A DNA stretch of 64,000 nt, taken from assembly GCF_026626335.1 (NCBI RefSeq), contig NZ_JAPNTZ010000010.1:186001-250000 (forward strand), read 5' to 3'. A model generated the notes under the pieces. That model ran no database searches, had not been told where the DNA came from, and saw nothing but the letters and a program-made list of their open reading frames with translations. Position numbers and translations under genes: made by a program. Of the stretch, positions 57,994 through 64,000 are shown in pieces; position 1 is the stretch's first letter; every line of letters begins with the position of its first letter. Source of the stretch: Paractinoplanes pyxinae (GTDB lineage: Bacteria > Actinomycetota > Actinomycetes > Mycobacteriales > Micromonosporaceae).

Positions 57994-59670
57994 GTGGCGA
58001 CGGACAACGCGCGTGCGGCCGCGGAGGACAGTCTCGAGGACTACGCCTTCCGCTATGTGCCGCGCACCTTCCGGCGCTGGAGCGCGGCCTCCGTCGGCGC
58101 GACCGCGCTCGGATCCATCGCGTTCCTGGCCGACTTCTCGATCGGCGCGAGCATCGGCATCGACCACGGCACCGCCAACGCCGTGCTCGGCATCCTGTTC
58201 GCGTCGGTCATCATCCTCGTCGTGGGCGTGCCCGTCGCCTACTACGCCGCCCGCTTCAACCTCGACCTCGACCTCATCGCCCGGGGCTCGGGATTCGGCT
58301 ACTACGGCTCGATGATCACGACCGTGATCTTCGCGGGCTTCACCTGCATCTTCTTCGCTCTGGAGGGCGCCATCATGGCGCAGGGGCTGCAGGTGGCGAC
58401 CGATCTGCCGCTGTGGCTGGGCTACCTCATCTCGACCGTCGTCGTGATCCCGATCGTCATCTACGGCATGCGTGCGCTGGAGCGCCTGCACTTCTGGACC
58501 ACGCCCCTGTGGCTCGCCCTGGCGCTGCTGCCGCTGCTGTGGATCCTCGTCTCCGACCCCGAGGCGGTGCGCGCCTTCACGTCGTACGCCGGCAATTCCG
58601 ACGGCTCGGTCAGCTTCGGCGCCGTCGTCTCGAGTGCGGCCGTGTGCTTCGCCCTCACCCCGCAGCTGGCGGAACAGATCGACTATCTGCGCGCCATGCC
58701 GCCGCGCACGCGGTCGAACGCCCGCTCGTGGTGGACGTCGTTCGTGTTCTCCGGTCCGGGCTGGGTCATCTTCAGCGGCACCAAGCAGGTGATCGGCGTC
58801 TTTCTCGCCGTCTACCTGCTCGTCAAGGTCGAACCCGCTCTCGGGTACCGCGCGACCGAACCGGTCAAGCAGTTCGTCGGGATGTACCAGACCCTCATCC
58901 CCGACTGGCTCGCGATCATCCTGGCCGTCCTGCTCATCGTGGTGGCCCAGGTGAAGATCAACGTGACGAACGCGTACTCGGGCTCGCTCGCGTGGTCGAA
59001 CGTCTTCACCCGGGCGGCCAAGCACTACCCGGGCCGTACGGTCTTCGTCCTGTTCAACCTCGTGATCGCGTACGTGCTCATGATGCTGGACGTCTTCACC
59101 CTCATCACCTTCGTGCTGAGCCTGTACGCGAACGTCGTCATGGCGTGGCTGGTGACGATCGCCTCCGACATCGCGATCAACAAGTGGGTGCTGCGCATCT
59201 CGCCGCGCTACCCCGAGTTCCGGCGCGGCATGCTGCACGACTGGAACCCGGTGGGGCTCGTGTCGGTGGGGCTGGCCTCGGTGCTGTCGCTGCTCGCGTT
59301 CGCCGGGCTGCTCGGCCCCGCCGTCAAGCCGTTCTCGGTGCTCATCGCGATCGGCGTCGCGGTCGTCGCCACGCCGGTCATGGCCGTCGCCACGCGGGGG
59401 CGCTACTACCTGCGCCGCCGGTCCGACGGCATCGACTCGCCCCGGTTCGACGCCGACGGCAACCCCTCGGGCGAGCGGCTCCGCTGCCACGTCACCGGGT
59501 ACACCTTCGAGCGGCCGGATATGCTGGCCTCGGCCGAGAGAGGGCCGCACGGCCAGGTGCAGTACGTCTCGTCGCTGGCGCTCACCCTCGACGATTCCGA
59601 CCGCTACGTGCTCCCGGCGGAAGTCACCGGGCCCCCGCGGTGGGCGACGGCCCGCAAGAGGGGGACGTGA
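57994..59670 (+). CDS. NCS1-family permease (purine/cytosine/allantoin type)
   Basis: A 558-residue protein with about 12 membrane helices. The N-terminus (EDYAFRYVPRTFRRWSAASV) and GSGFGYYGSMITTVIFAGFT, VAQVKINVTNAYSGSLAWSN and DWLAIILAVL match actinobacterial cytosine/purine permeases of the NCS1 family. After the last helix a ~100-residue hydrophilic tail (LRRRSDGIDSPRFDADGNPS) is present, longer than in the classic CodB/PucI. It lies directly behind urtE and ahead of two TetR genes, which suggests uptake of a nitrogen-rich compound such as allantoin or a purine. Confidence 0.8.
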   Translation: MATDNARAAAEDSLEDYAFRYVPRTFRRWSAASVGATALGSIAFLADFSIGASIGIDHGTANAVLGILFASVIILVVGVPVAYYAARFNLDLDLIARGSGFGYYGSMITTVIFAGFTCIFFALEGAIMAQGLQVATDLPLWLGYLISTVVVIPIVIYGMRALERLHFWTTPLWLALALLPLLWILVSDPEAVRAFTSYAGNSDGSVSFGAVVSSAAVCFALTPQLAEQIDYLRAMPPRTRSNARSWWTSFVFSGPGWVIFSGTKQVIGVFLAVYLLVKVEPALGYRATEPVKQFVGMYQTLIPDWLAIILAVLLIVVAQVKINVTNAYSGSLAWSNVFTRAAKHYPGRTVFVLFNLVIAYVLMMLDVFTLITFVLSLYANVVMAWLVTIASDIAINKWVLRISPRYPEFRRGMLHDWNPVGLVSVGLASVLSLLAFAGLLGPAVKPFSVLIAIGVAVVATPVMAVATRGRYYLRRRSDGIDSPRFDADGNPSGERLRCHVTGYTFERPDMLASAERGPHGQVQYVSSLALTLDDSDRYVLPAEVTGPPRWATARKRGT

Positions 59671-60242
59671 TGGAGGAACCGGTCGACACCGCGACCGCGA
59701 TTCTCGCGAGCGCCGCGGTGCTGCTGCGCGAGCGCATGTTCGACGACATCTCCTACCGTGCCCTCGCCGACGAGGTCGGCATCTCGGAGCGCACGATCTA
59801 CCGCCAGTACCCCACGCGCGCGCACCTGCTCGCCGCACTCTCGAGTTGGATCGAGCAGACCCGCTTCCCGCTGCCGCCGTTCGTGACCGTGTCCGATTTC
59901 CGCGCCGCCGTGCATGAGCGCTTCCGGGCCTTCGACGCGTTGCCCGCGTACGCGTACGTCGGCGCCCGGGCGTCCGCGATCTCGCCCACCCTCGACACCG
60001 AGCCGGCCCACATCACCCGGGCGATCGAGGCGATGCTCGACGTGGCGGCGCCGACCCTCAACCGGCGGGATCGACGGCGGATCGCGGCGTCCCTGCTCTA
60101 CTTCTCGTCCGCGATGTTCTGGGCGCGCCTGCGTACGGGCTTCGACCTGGACGCCGGCGACATCTGCGACGCGTTCGACCGCGCCGTCGACACCGTGCTC
60201 GCCAAGCTGCCCTCTGCTTCCGCGAAGTGGGCGGAGCCGTGA
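59670..60242 (+). CDS. TetR-family regulator 1
   Basis: A 190-residue regulator: HTH in ISYRALADEVGISERTIYRQ YPTR, then a helical ligand domain (RRDRRRIAASLLYFSSAMFW). ATG overlaps the TGA of the permease. It is a paralogue of the next gene (both have SYR.(L/I)A..(V/A)GI.ERT(I/V)(Y/F)R.YPTR). Probably controls the transporter operon; ATGTCAGA repeats before urtA are a candidate site. Confidence 0.88.
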   Translation: MEEPVDTATAILASAAVLLRERMFDDISYRALADEVGISERTIYRQYPTRAHLLAALSSWIEQTRFPLPPFVTVSDFRAAVHERFRAFDALPAYAYVGARASAISPTLDTEPAHITRAIEAMLDVAAPTLNRRDRRRIAASLLYFSSAMFWARLRTGFDLDAGDICDAFDRAVDTVLAKLPSASAKWAEP

Positions 60243-60814
60243 CCGTCCCGGAGCTGAGCGGCACGCAGGAGGCGATCCTCGCCGCCTACGCCGAACTGAT
60301 CGAGGAGGTCGGCAGCGACGACGTGTCGTACCGGGTCATCGCCCGCCGGGCCGGCATCGCCGAGCGCACGGTGTTCCGCAACTATCCGACGCGCGTCGAC
60401 CTGCTCCTGGCCACCGCGGCCTGGATCGAGGCGACACTGTTCGCCCGCGAGGAGTCGCACTCGATCTTCGACATCCCCCTCGCGATCCGCGACGCGATGC
60501 AGCGGTACGACGCGCGGCCCGAGCTCGCCCACGTCGTCGCCGAAACGGCGATGCGCGGCGTGAGCGGCGCGGCGCCGTCGCCCGGCCGGGCGCACCTCGA
60601 GCGGCTGCTGGATGCCGAGGTGCCCTCGCTCGACGCGGCGCAGCGCCGGGCGGTCATCGCGGCGCTGTCCCACCTCGACTCCGTCGGGACCTGGGTGACG
60701 TTCCGCCGCGAGTTCGGCATGGATCGTCGGGACATCGCCGATGCCGCCGCGTGGGCGGCCGAGGCGGTGCTCGACGACATCCGCGACCGCGTCAGTCCGC
60801 GGCCGATCACTTAA
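60239..60814 (+). CDS. TetR-family regulator 2
   Basis: A 191-residue regulator starting with GTG 60239 (GTGA overlap with the previous stop); a GTG at 60227 is possible. HTH: VSYRVIARRAGIAERTVFRN YPTR. The ligand domain (SRLL/VPSLDAAQRRAVIAALSH) is diverged from TetR 1. A tandem, translationally coupled TetR pair suggests a heterodimer or a duplicated regulator with a new ligand. Confidence 0.88.
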   Translation: MTVPELSGTQEAILAAYAELIEEVGSDDVSYRVIARRAGIAERTVFRNYPTRVDLLLATAAWIEATLFAREESHSIFDIPLAIRDAMQRYDARPELAHVVAETAMRGVSGAAPSPGRAHLERLLDAEVPSLDAAQRRAVIAALSHLDSVGTWVTFRREFGMDRRDIADAAAWAAEAVLDDIRDRVSPRPIT

Positions 60815-60891
60815 GCCCACCGTTTGCCGCGAGTGACGGGGATCACGCGCGAGCCGACGTCGCGGTACCGTGTGCACGGACGGAGGCGTGC

Positions 60892-62082
60892 ATGACGGAG
60901 CTCTACTCACGACGGTCGTTCCTGGCCGGCGTGCTCACGGCGGGCACCCTCTCCGCCGCCGCCGGATACGTGCTGACCCGCCGCGAATCGGTGCAGCTCA
61001 CCCTGGCCTCGGGGGTCGACCCCACCGGCGGCCGCCGGCTCCTGGTGACGATGTGGAACGAGCTCAACCCGGACGCCCGGATCGAGCTCAAAGAGGTCAA
61101 CAGCTCGACCCGCGACCAGTACGACACTTTCCTCGGCACCAATGCCGACATCTTCAACCTCGACGTCATCCACATCCCGCGCTTCGCCGCGGACGGCCGC
61201 ATCGTCCCGATCACCCCGCGCGGCGAGCTGCAGCTGCTGCCGAACGTGCGCCGGCTCAGCGCCCGCACCGGCACCGACGACTTCTGGGGGCTGCCGTTCA
61301 ACACCGACGTCGGCATGCTCTACCGCCGGATCACCGACAAGTCCGTGGCCGACGAGAAGCCCGAGCTGGCCGACGTGCTGGCCCGCTCGCCCGGCGACTT
61401 CGTCGGCCAGCTGCGGACGGTCGGCCCGCAGACCGACGAGGCCTTCGTGATCAACGTGCTGGAACACGCGCTGGCCCAGGACGAGGCGATCCTCACGGCC
61501 GACGGCACGCTGTCGTTCAGCCTCGGGCAGTGGCGCGAGGCGGTCGGCCCGCTGGCCGCCGCGATCAAGGCGAAGCGGGTGAGGACCGAGGCCGGCGAGG
61601 ACTACACCACCCGTACGTTTCAGCGCTCCGACCTGCGATACATGCGCAACTGGCCCCGGTCCTACCCGGCGATCGACCGGGCCGAGCGGACCAAGAAAGA
61701 AACCGCCGAGGTCCGGATCGGCGGCCTGCCGATCGGCATCATCGGCGGCCAGAGCCTGGCCGTCTCGGCCGCCAGCGCGAACCAGGACGCGGCCCGGGCG
61801 GCGATCCACTTCCTCACCAGCGCCTCCTCGCAGCTGCACCTGGCCAAGTACGGCTTCGCGCCCACCGGCCTCGGCGCCTACATCGACCCCGGCCTCAGCG
61901 AGGCCCTGCCCCACCTGTACGACATCCGGCTCGCCATGGAATCGGCGCGCCCACGCCCGGTGCACAAGCGGTACACCGAGTTCTCCCAGCTGTTCGCCGA
62001 CCACATGCGCCGCTACCTGCACGAGGGTGAGCCGCTCACCCAGCGCTTCATCGAAGATCTGCAGGGGGCGTTGCGCGAATGA
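60892..62082 (+). CDS. Tat-exported extracellular solute-binding protein
   Basis: A 396-residue family 1 solute-binding protein with a twin-arginine signal (YSRRSFLAGVLTAGTLSAAA). The mature part has LVTMWNELNPDARIELKEVN, DIFNLDVIHIPRFAADGRIV, DDFWGLPFNTDVGMLYRRIT and a C-terminal IIGGQSLAVSAASANQDAAR. GGAGG precedes the ATG. It overlaps the small membrane gene behind it. No ABC permease or ATPase gene is visible within the window, so it may serve a transporter elsewhere or act as a sensor. Confidence 0.85.
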   Translation: MTELYSRRSFLAGVLTAGTLSAAAGYVLTRRESVQLTLASGVDPTGGRRLLVTMWNELNPDARIELKEVNSSTRDQYDTFLGTNADIFNLDVIHIPRFAADGRIVPITPRGELQLLPNVRRLSARTGTDDFWGLPFNTDVGMLYRRITDKSVADEKPELADVLARSPGDFVGQLRTVGPQTDEAFVINVLEHALAQDEAILTADGTLSFSLGQWREAVGPLAAAIKAKRVRTEAGEDYTTRTFQRSDLRYMRNWPRSYPAIDRAERTKKETAEVRIGGLPIGIIGGQSLAVSAASANQDAARAAIHFLTSASSQLHLAKYGFAPTGLGAYIDPGLSEALPHLYDIRLAMESARPRPVHKRYTEFSQLFADHMRRYLHEGEPLTQRFIEDLQGALRE

Positions 62083-62423
62083 ACGACGTGGAGATCGACG
62101 CCTGGCAGGTCCCGATCCTGGTCACCGCGGCCATCGTGCTCGTCGAGGCCGCGTTCAACCTGGTTCTGCGCTCGCGCGGGCTGGGCCCGCCGTCGCAGCG
62201 GGTGCGCACGGCCGGCTTCGGCGTGCTCGTGCTGCTGACCGTCACCGTCTTCGTGGCCGCGCTGGGGCCGACCCGGGCTGATCAACTTTCCAGTGTGGCC
62301 GCCGCGGTGGCCGCAGTGGTGGCCCTGTGGCTCACCTATCGCTCGTACAACGCGACAGCCAAGCCGCCGCCTCGTTCCGAAGAAGAACCTGCGGCGAAGC
62401 CCGACAATCCAGGAGAATCGTAA
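62079..62423 (+). CDS. Small two-helix membrane protein
   Basis: A 114-residue protein overlapping the solute-binding gene by 4 bases (ATGA). Helices: VPILVTAAIVLVEAAFNLVL, RTAGFGVLVLLTVTVFVAAL and a third one SVAAAVAAVVALWLTYRSYN, then a Pro/Glu-rich tail. Family unknown to me. Coupled translation suggests a complex with the solute-binding protein or a scaffold for it. Confidence 0.75.
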   Translation: MNDVEIDAWQVPILVTAAIVLVEAAFNLVLRSRGLGPPSQRVRTAGFGVLVLLTVTVFVAALGPTRADQLSSVAAAVAAVVALWLTYRSYNATAKPPPRSEEEPAAKPDNPGES

Positions 62424-62426
62424 GCC

Positions 62427-62981
62427 ATGGGTGATCTACGGGTGGTGGTCAGCGGCGGTTCGGCCGCCGGGGGAGTGCTCGAGCTGATCTCGGAGGCCTG
62501 CCGGCGCGGCTGGACGGTCGACGTCACGGCGACGAAGAACGCCCTCGAGTTCATGGACCCGAGCGAGGTCGCGCGGGCCAGCGGCCGGCCGATCCGCACC
62601 ACGTACAAGTTCGCGGCCGACGGCACCCGTATCTCGCCGCCGGCCGACGCCATGATCGTGGCCCCGGCCACCTTCAACACGATCAACAAGCTGGCCAACG
62701 GCATCGCCGACACCTACCCGCTGAGCTCGATGGCCGACGTGATCGGCCGTGGCGTGCCCACGGTGCTGGTGCCCGCGGTCAACGAGCCGCTGGCCGCCCG
62801 CCGCCCGTTCCGCCGCTCCCTCGACGAGCTGCGCGCCGAGGGGGTCCGCGTGCTCTTCGGCCCGGTCGACGGCTGGCTGCCCGGCAGCTCGGCCCCCTTC
62901 CCCTGGATCAAGGCGCTCGATCTGGTCGAGGACGTCTTCGGATTGACCCGGATGGATAGCCGCGCTTCGATGGGGGCATGA
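62427..62981 (+). CDS. Flavoprotein-like (HFCD / PPC-decarboxylase fold) protein
   Basis: A 184-residue protein: VVVSGGSAAGGVLELISEAC at the FMN phosphate loop, then SPPADAMIVAPATFNTINKL and ANGIADTYPL, the MIVAPATxNTxxKxxxGIxD motif of homo-oligomeric flavin-containing Cys decarboxylases (Dfp/EpiD/MrsD). The catalytic His of EpiD-type enzymes is not obvious. Starts 3 bases after the previous stop and overlaps the GH3 gene. Could act on a peptide Cys or simply bind FMN. Confidence 0.8.
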   Translation: MGDLRVVVSGGSAAGGVLELISEACRRGWTVDVTATKNALEFMDPSEVARASGRPIRTTYKFAADGTRISPPADAMIVAPATFNTINKLANGIADTYPLSSMADVIGRGVPTVLVPAVNEPLAARRPFRRSLDELRAEGVRVLFGPVDGWLPGSSAPFPWIKALDLVEDVFGLTRMDSRASMGA

Positions 62982-64000
62982 TTCGCCGCATCCTCGCGAT
63001 CTCTTCCGTAGTGGTGCTGACCGCGGTCTCGGCCGCCGGGCCGGCCGGAGCCCAGGACCCGCTCGGCCGGCGCATCGCCGCCATGAGCCTGCCCGAGAAG
63101 GTCGGGCAGATGATCGTCTCGTACGTCTACGGCGACAGCTCCGAGAGTGCGTCGGCCGCCAACGAAACCTTGTTCGGCCCTGGCGTGGCCACGCCGGCCC
63201 AGGCCGTCGAGAAGTTCCACCTGGGTGGGGTCATCTACTTCACCTGGAGCGGCAACCTCAGCAACCCGCCGCAGATCGCCGCCCTCTCCAACGGGTTGCA
63301 GCGCGCGGCGATGGGCGACACCGGCATCCCGCTGCAGATCAGCACCGATCAGGAGGGCGGGACGGTCAACCGGATCGGCGCACCCCTGGCCGTCTCGCCC
63401 GGCAACATGGCCATCGGCGCCACCTTCGACCCGCGTACGGCGTACGACGCGGCCGAGGTGAGCGGGACCGAACTGCGGGCGCTCGGCATCACGGTCACCC
63501 ATGCCCCGGTGATCGACGTGAACACCAACCCGCGCAACGCGGCCGACGGGGTGCGGGCGTTCAGCGACCGTACGGCCCACGTCGCCACGTTCGGCGTGGC
63601 GGCCGAGCAAGGCTATCGGGCGGCCGGCATCGGCACCACCGCCAAGCATTTCCCCGGCCTCGGTGACACCACGGTCAACACCGACAACGGCGTCGCCGTC
63701 ACCAACGAGAGCCGCGCCGAGATCCTGCGCACGCACGTGCCGCCGTTCCGTGCGGTCATCGCGGCCGGCGCGAAGAGCATCATGGCGGCCCACATCGTCG
63801 CGCCCGCCCTCGACCCCAGCGGCGCCCCGGCCAGCCTCTCGAAGCCCATCATCACCGGCCTGCTGCGCGAGCGCCTGGGCTTCAACGGCGTCGTGGTGAC
63901 CGACGCGCTCGAGGCGGCCGCCCTCGAGGACTACACCGACGAAGAGGTGATCCTGGGCGCCGTACGGGCCGGGGTCGACCAGCTCCTCATGCCCCGCAGC
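62978..64000 (+). CDS. Secreted GH3 glycosidase (beta-N-acetylhexosaminidase type), 3' end cut
   Basis: The first 341 residues are in the window. Signal peptide MIRRILAISSVVVLTAVSAA, then a GH3 domain: MSLPEKVGQMIVSYVYGDSS, ISTDQEGGTVNRIGAPL, APVIDVNTNPRNAADGVRAF, TAKHFPGLGDT (the KHFPGxGxxxxD motif of NagZ-type enzymes), and VVTDALEAAALEDY with the catalytic Asp. This is the bacterial N-acetylhexosaminidase/NagZ-like branch, possibly a peptidoglycan- or chitin-oligomer-degrading enzyme. It overlaps the flavoprotein gene (ATGA). Confidence 0.92.
   Translation, partial: MIRRILAISSVVVLTAVSAAGPAGAQDPLGRRIAAMSLPEKVGQMIVSYVYGDSSESASAANETLFGPGVATPAQAVEKFHLGGVIYFTWSGNLSNPPQIAALSNGLQRAAMGDTGIPLQISTDQEGGTVNRIGAPLAVSPGNMAIGATFDPRTAYDAAEVSGTELRALGITVTHAPVIDVNTNPRNAADGVRAFSDRTAHVATFGVAAEQGYRAAGIGTTAKHFPGLGDTTVNTDNGVAVTNESRAEILRTHVPPFRAVIAAGAKSIMAAHIVAPALDPSGAPASLSKPIITGLLRERLGFNGVVVTDALEAAALEDYTDEEVILGAVRAGVDQLLMPRS

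Noticed and set aside
57985..59838. 617-codon frame antisense to the NCS1 permease
   Set aside because: Arg/His-rich low-complexity product; the sense strand codes a membrane permease with clear helices.

Overview
The window is high-GC DNA with dense genes, many GTG starts, short overlaps of the ATGA/GTGA type, leaderless-looking promoters and a typical actinobacterial gene set: LacI and XRE/DUF5753 regulators, Methyltransf_19, DUF2293, DUF899, a DosR/DosS pair, Tat-type signals, and tRNAs without encoded CCA. The mix of families suggests a soil actinomycete of the Micromonosporaceae (Actinoplanes-like). That assignment is inference and nothing in the window proves it.

Region by region. (1) 0.5-8 kb: a catabolic locus built around a LacI regulator (3712-4743). 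Rightward genes encode a solute-binding-like protein without a signal peptide and a muconolactone-isomerase-like protein. Leftward genes encode a Gfo/Idh/MocA oxidoreductase and an SDR - ThDP E1alpha - E1beta - VOC operon. The same 12-bp palindromic word (TCAATCGTTTGA) stands in front of both transcription units and is the best candidate operator. A decayed 24-bp tandem repeat fills the gap at 3.2-3.7 kb. (2) 8-11.4 kb: two small toxin/immunity-like pairs, a metallophosphoesterase and a small orphan gene. (3) 11.4-15.8 kb: a hypoxia-type module with two Acg-like nitroreductases, a DosS-like GAF-GAF kinase and a DosR-like regulator, with DosR-box-like sites. A third box lies in front of a DoxX gene at 52.8 kb. 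(4) 16-18.3 kb: a 19-residue Cys-rich leader ORF, an EboE-like protein and a sugar-phosphate isomerase-like protein. (5) 18.8-28.6 kb: tRNA-Asn, an alpha/beta hydrolase, a secreted fungal-wall-degrading operon (GH64, AA10 LPMO, GH19) behind a CebR-like palindrome, a lipase-like protein, an FAD oxidoreductase, tRNA-Met, DUF2200, and a secreted protein made of two nearly identical halves. (6) 28.8-46.6 kb: regulators and housekeeping or accessory genes, including XRE/DUF5753 + methyltransferase, DUF899, FAH, CPBP protease, GGDEF-EAL, P450, a TrkA/TrkH potassium system, a CDF transporter, an amidohydrolase, DUF2293 and a prolyl oligopeptidase. (7) 46.6-48.8 kb: a damaged HEAT-like gene and a third toxin/immunity pair, a clear paralogue of the one at 10.3-11.4 kb. 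(8) 49-52.8 kb: PHP phosphoesterase, PIM-type acyltransferase, fatty-acid desaturase, DinB, DoxX. (9) 53-60.8 kb: urea ABC transporter urtABCDE, an NCS1-type permease and two tandem TetR regulators. (10) 60.9-64 kb: a Tat-type solute-binding protein, a small membrane protein, a flavoprotein-like protein and the start of a GH3 glycosidase that runs off the end.

The most interesting parts are the family of three toxin/immunity-like pairs with a shared short N-terminus and a shared upstream box, the linked DosR-type regulon, the Cys-rich leader ORF, and the LacI operator pair that ties the first 8 kb into one regulon.
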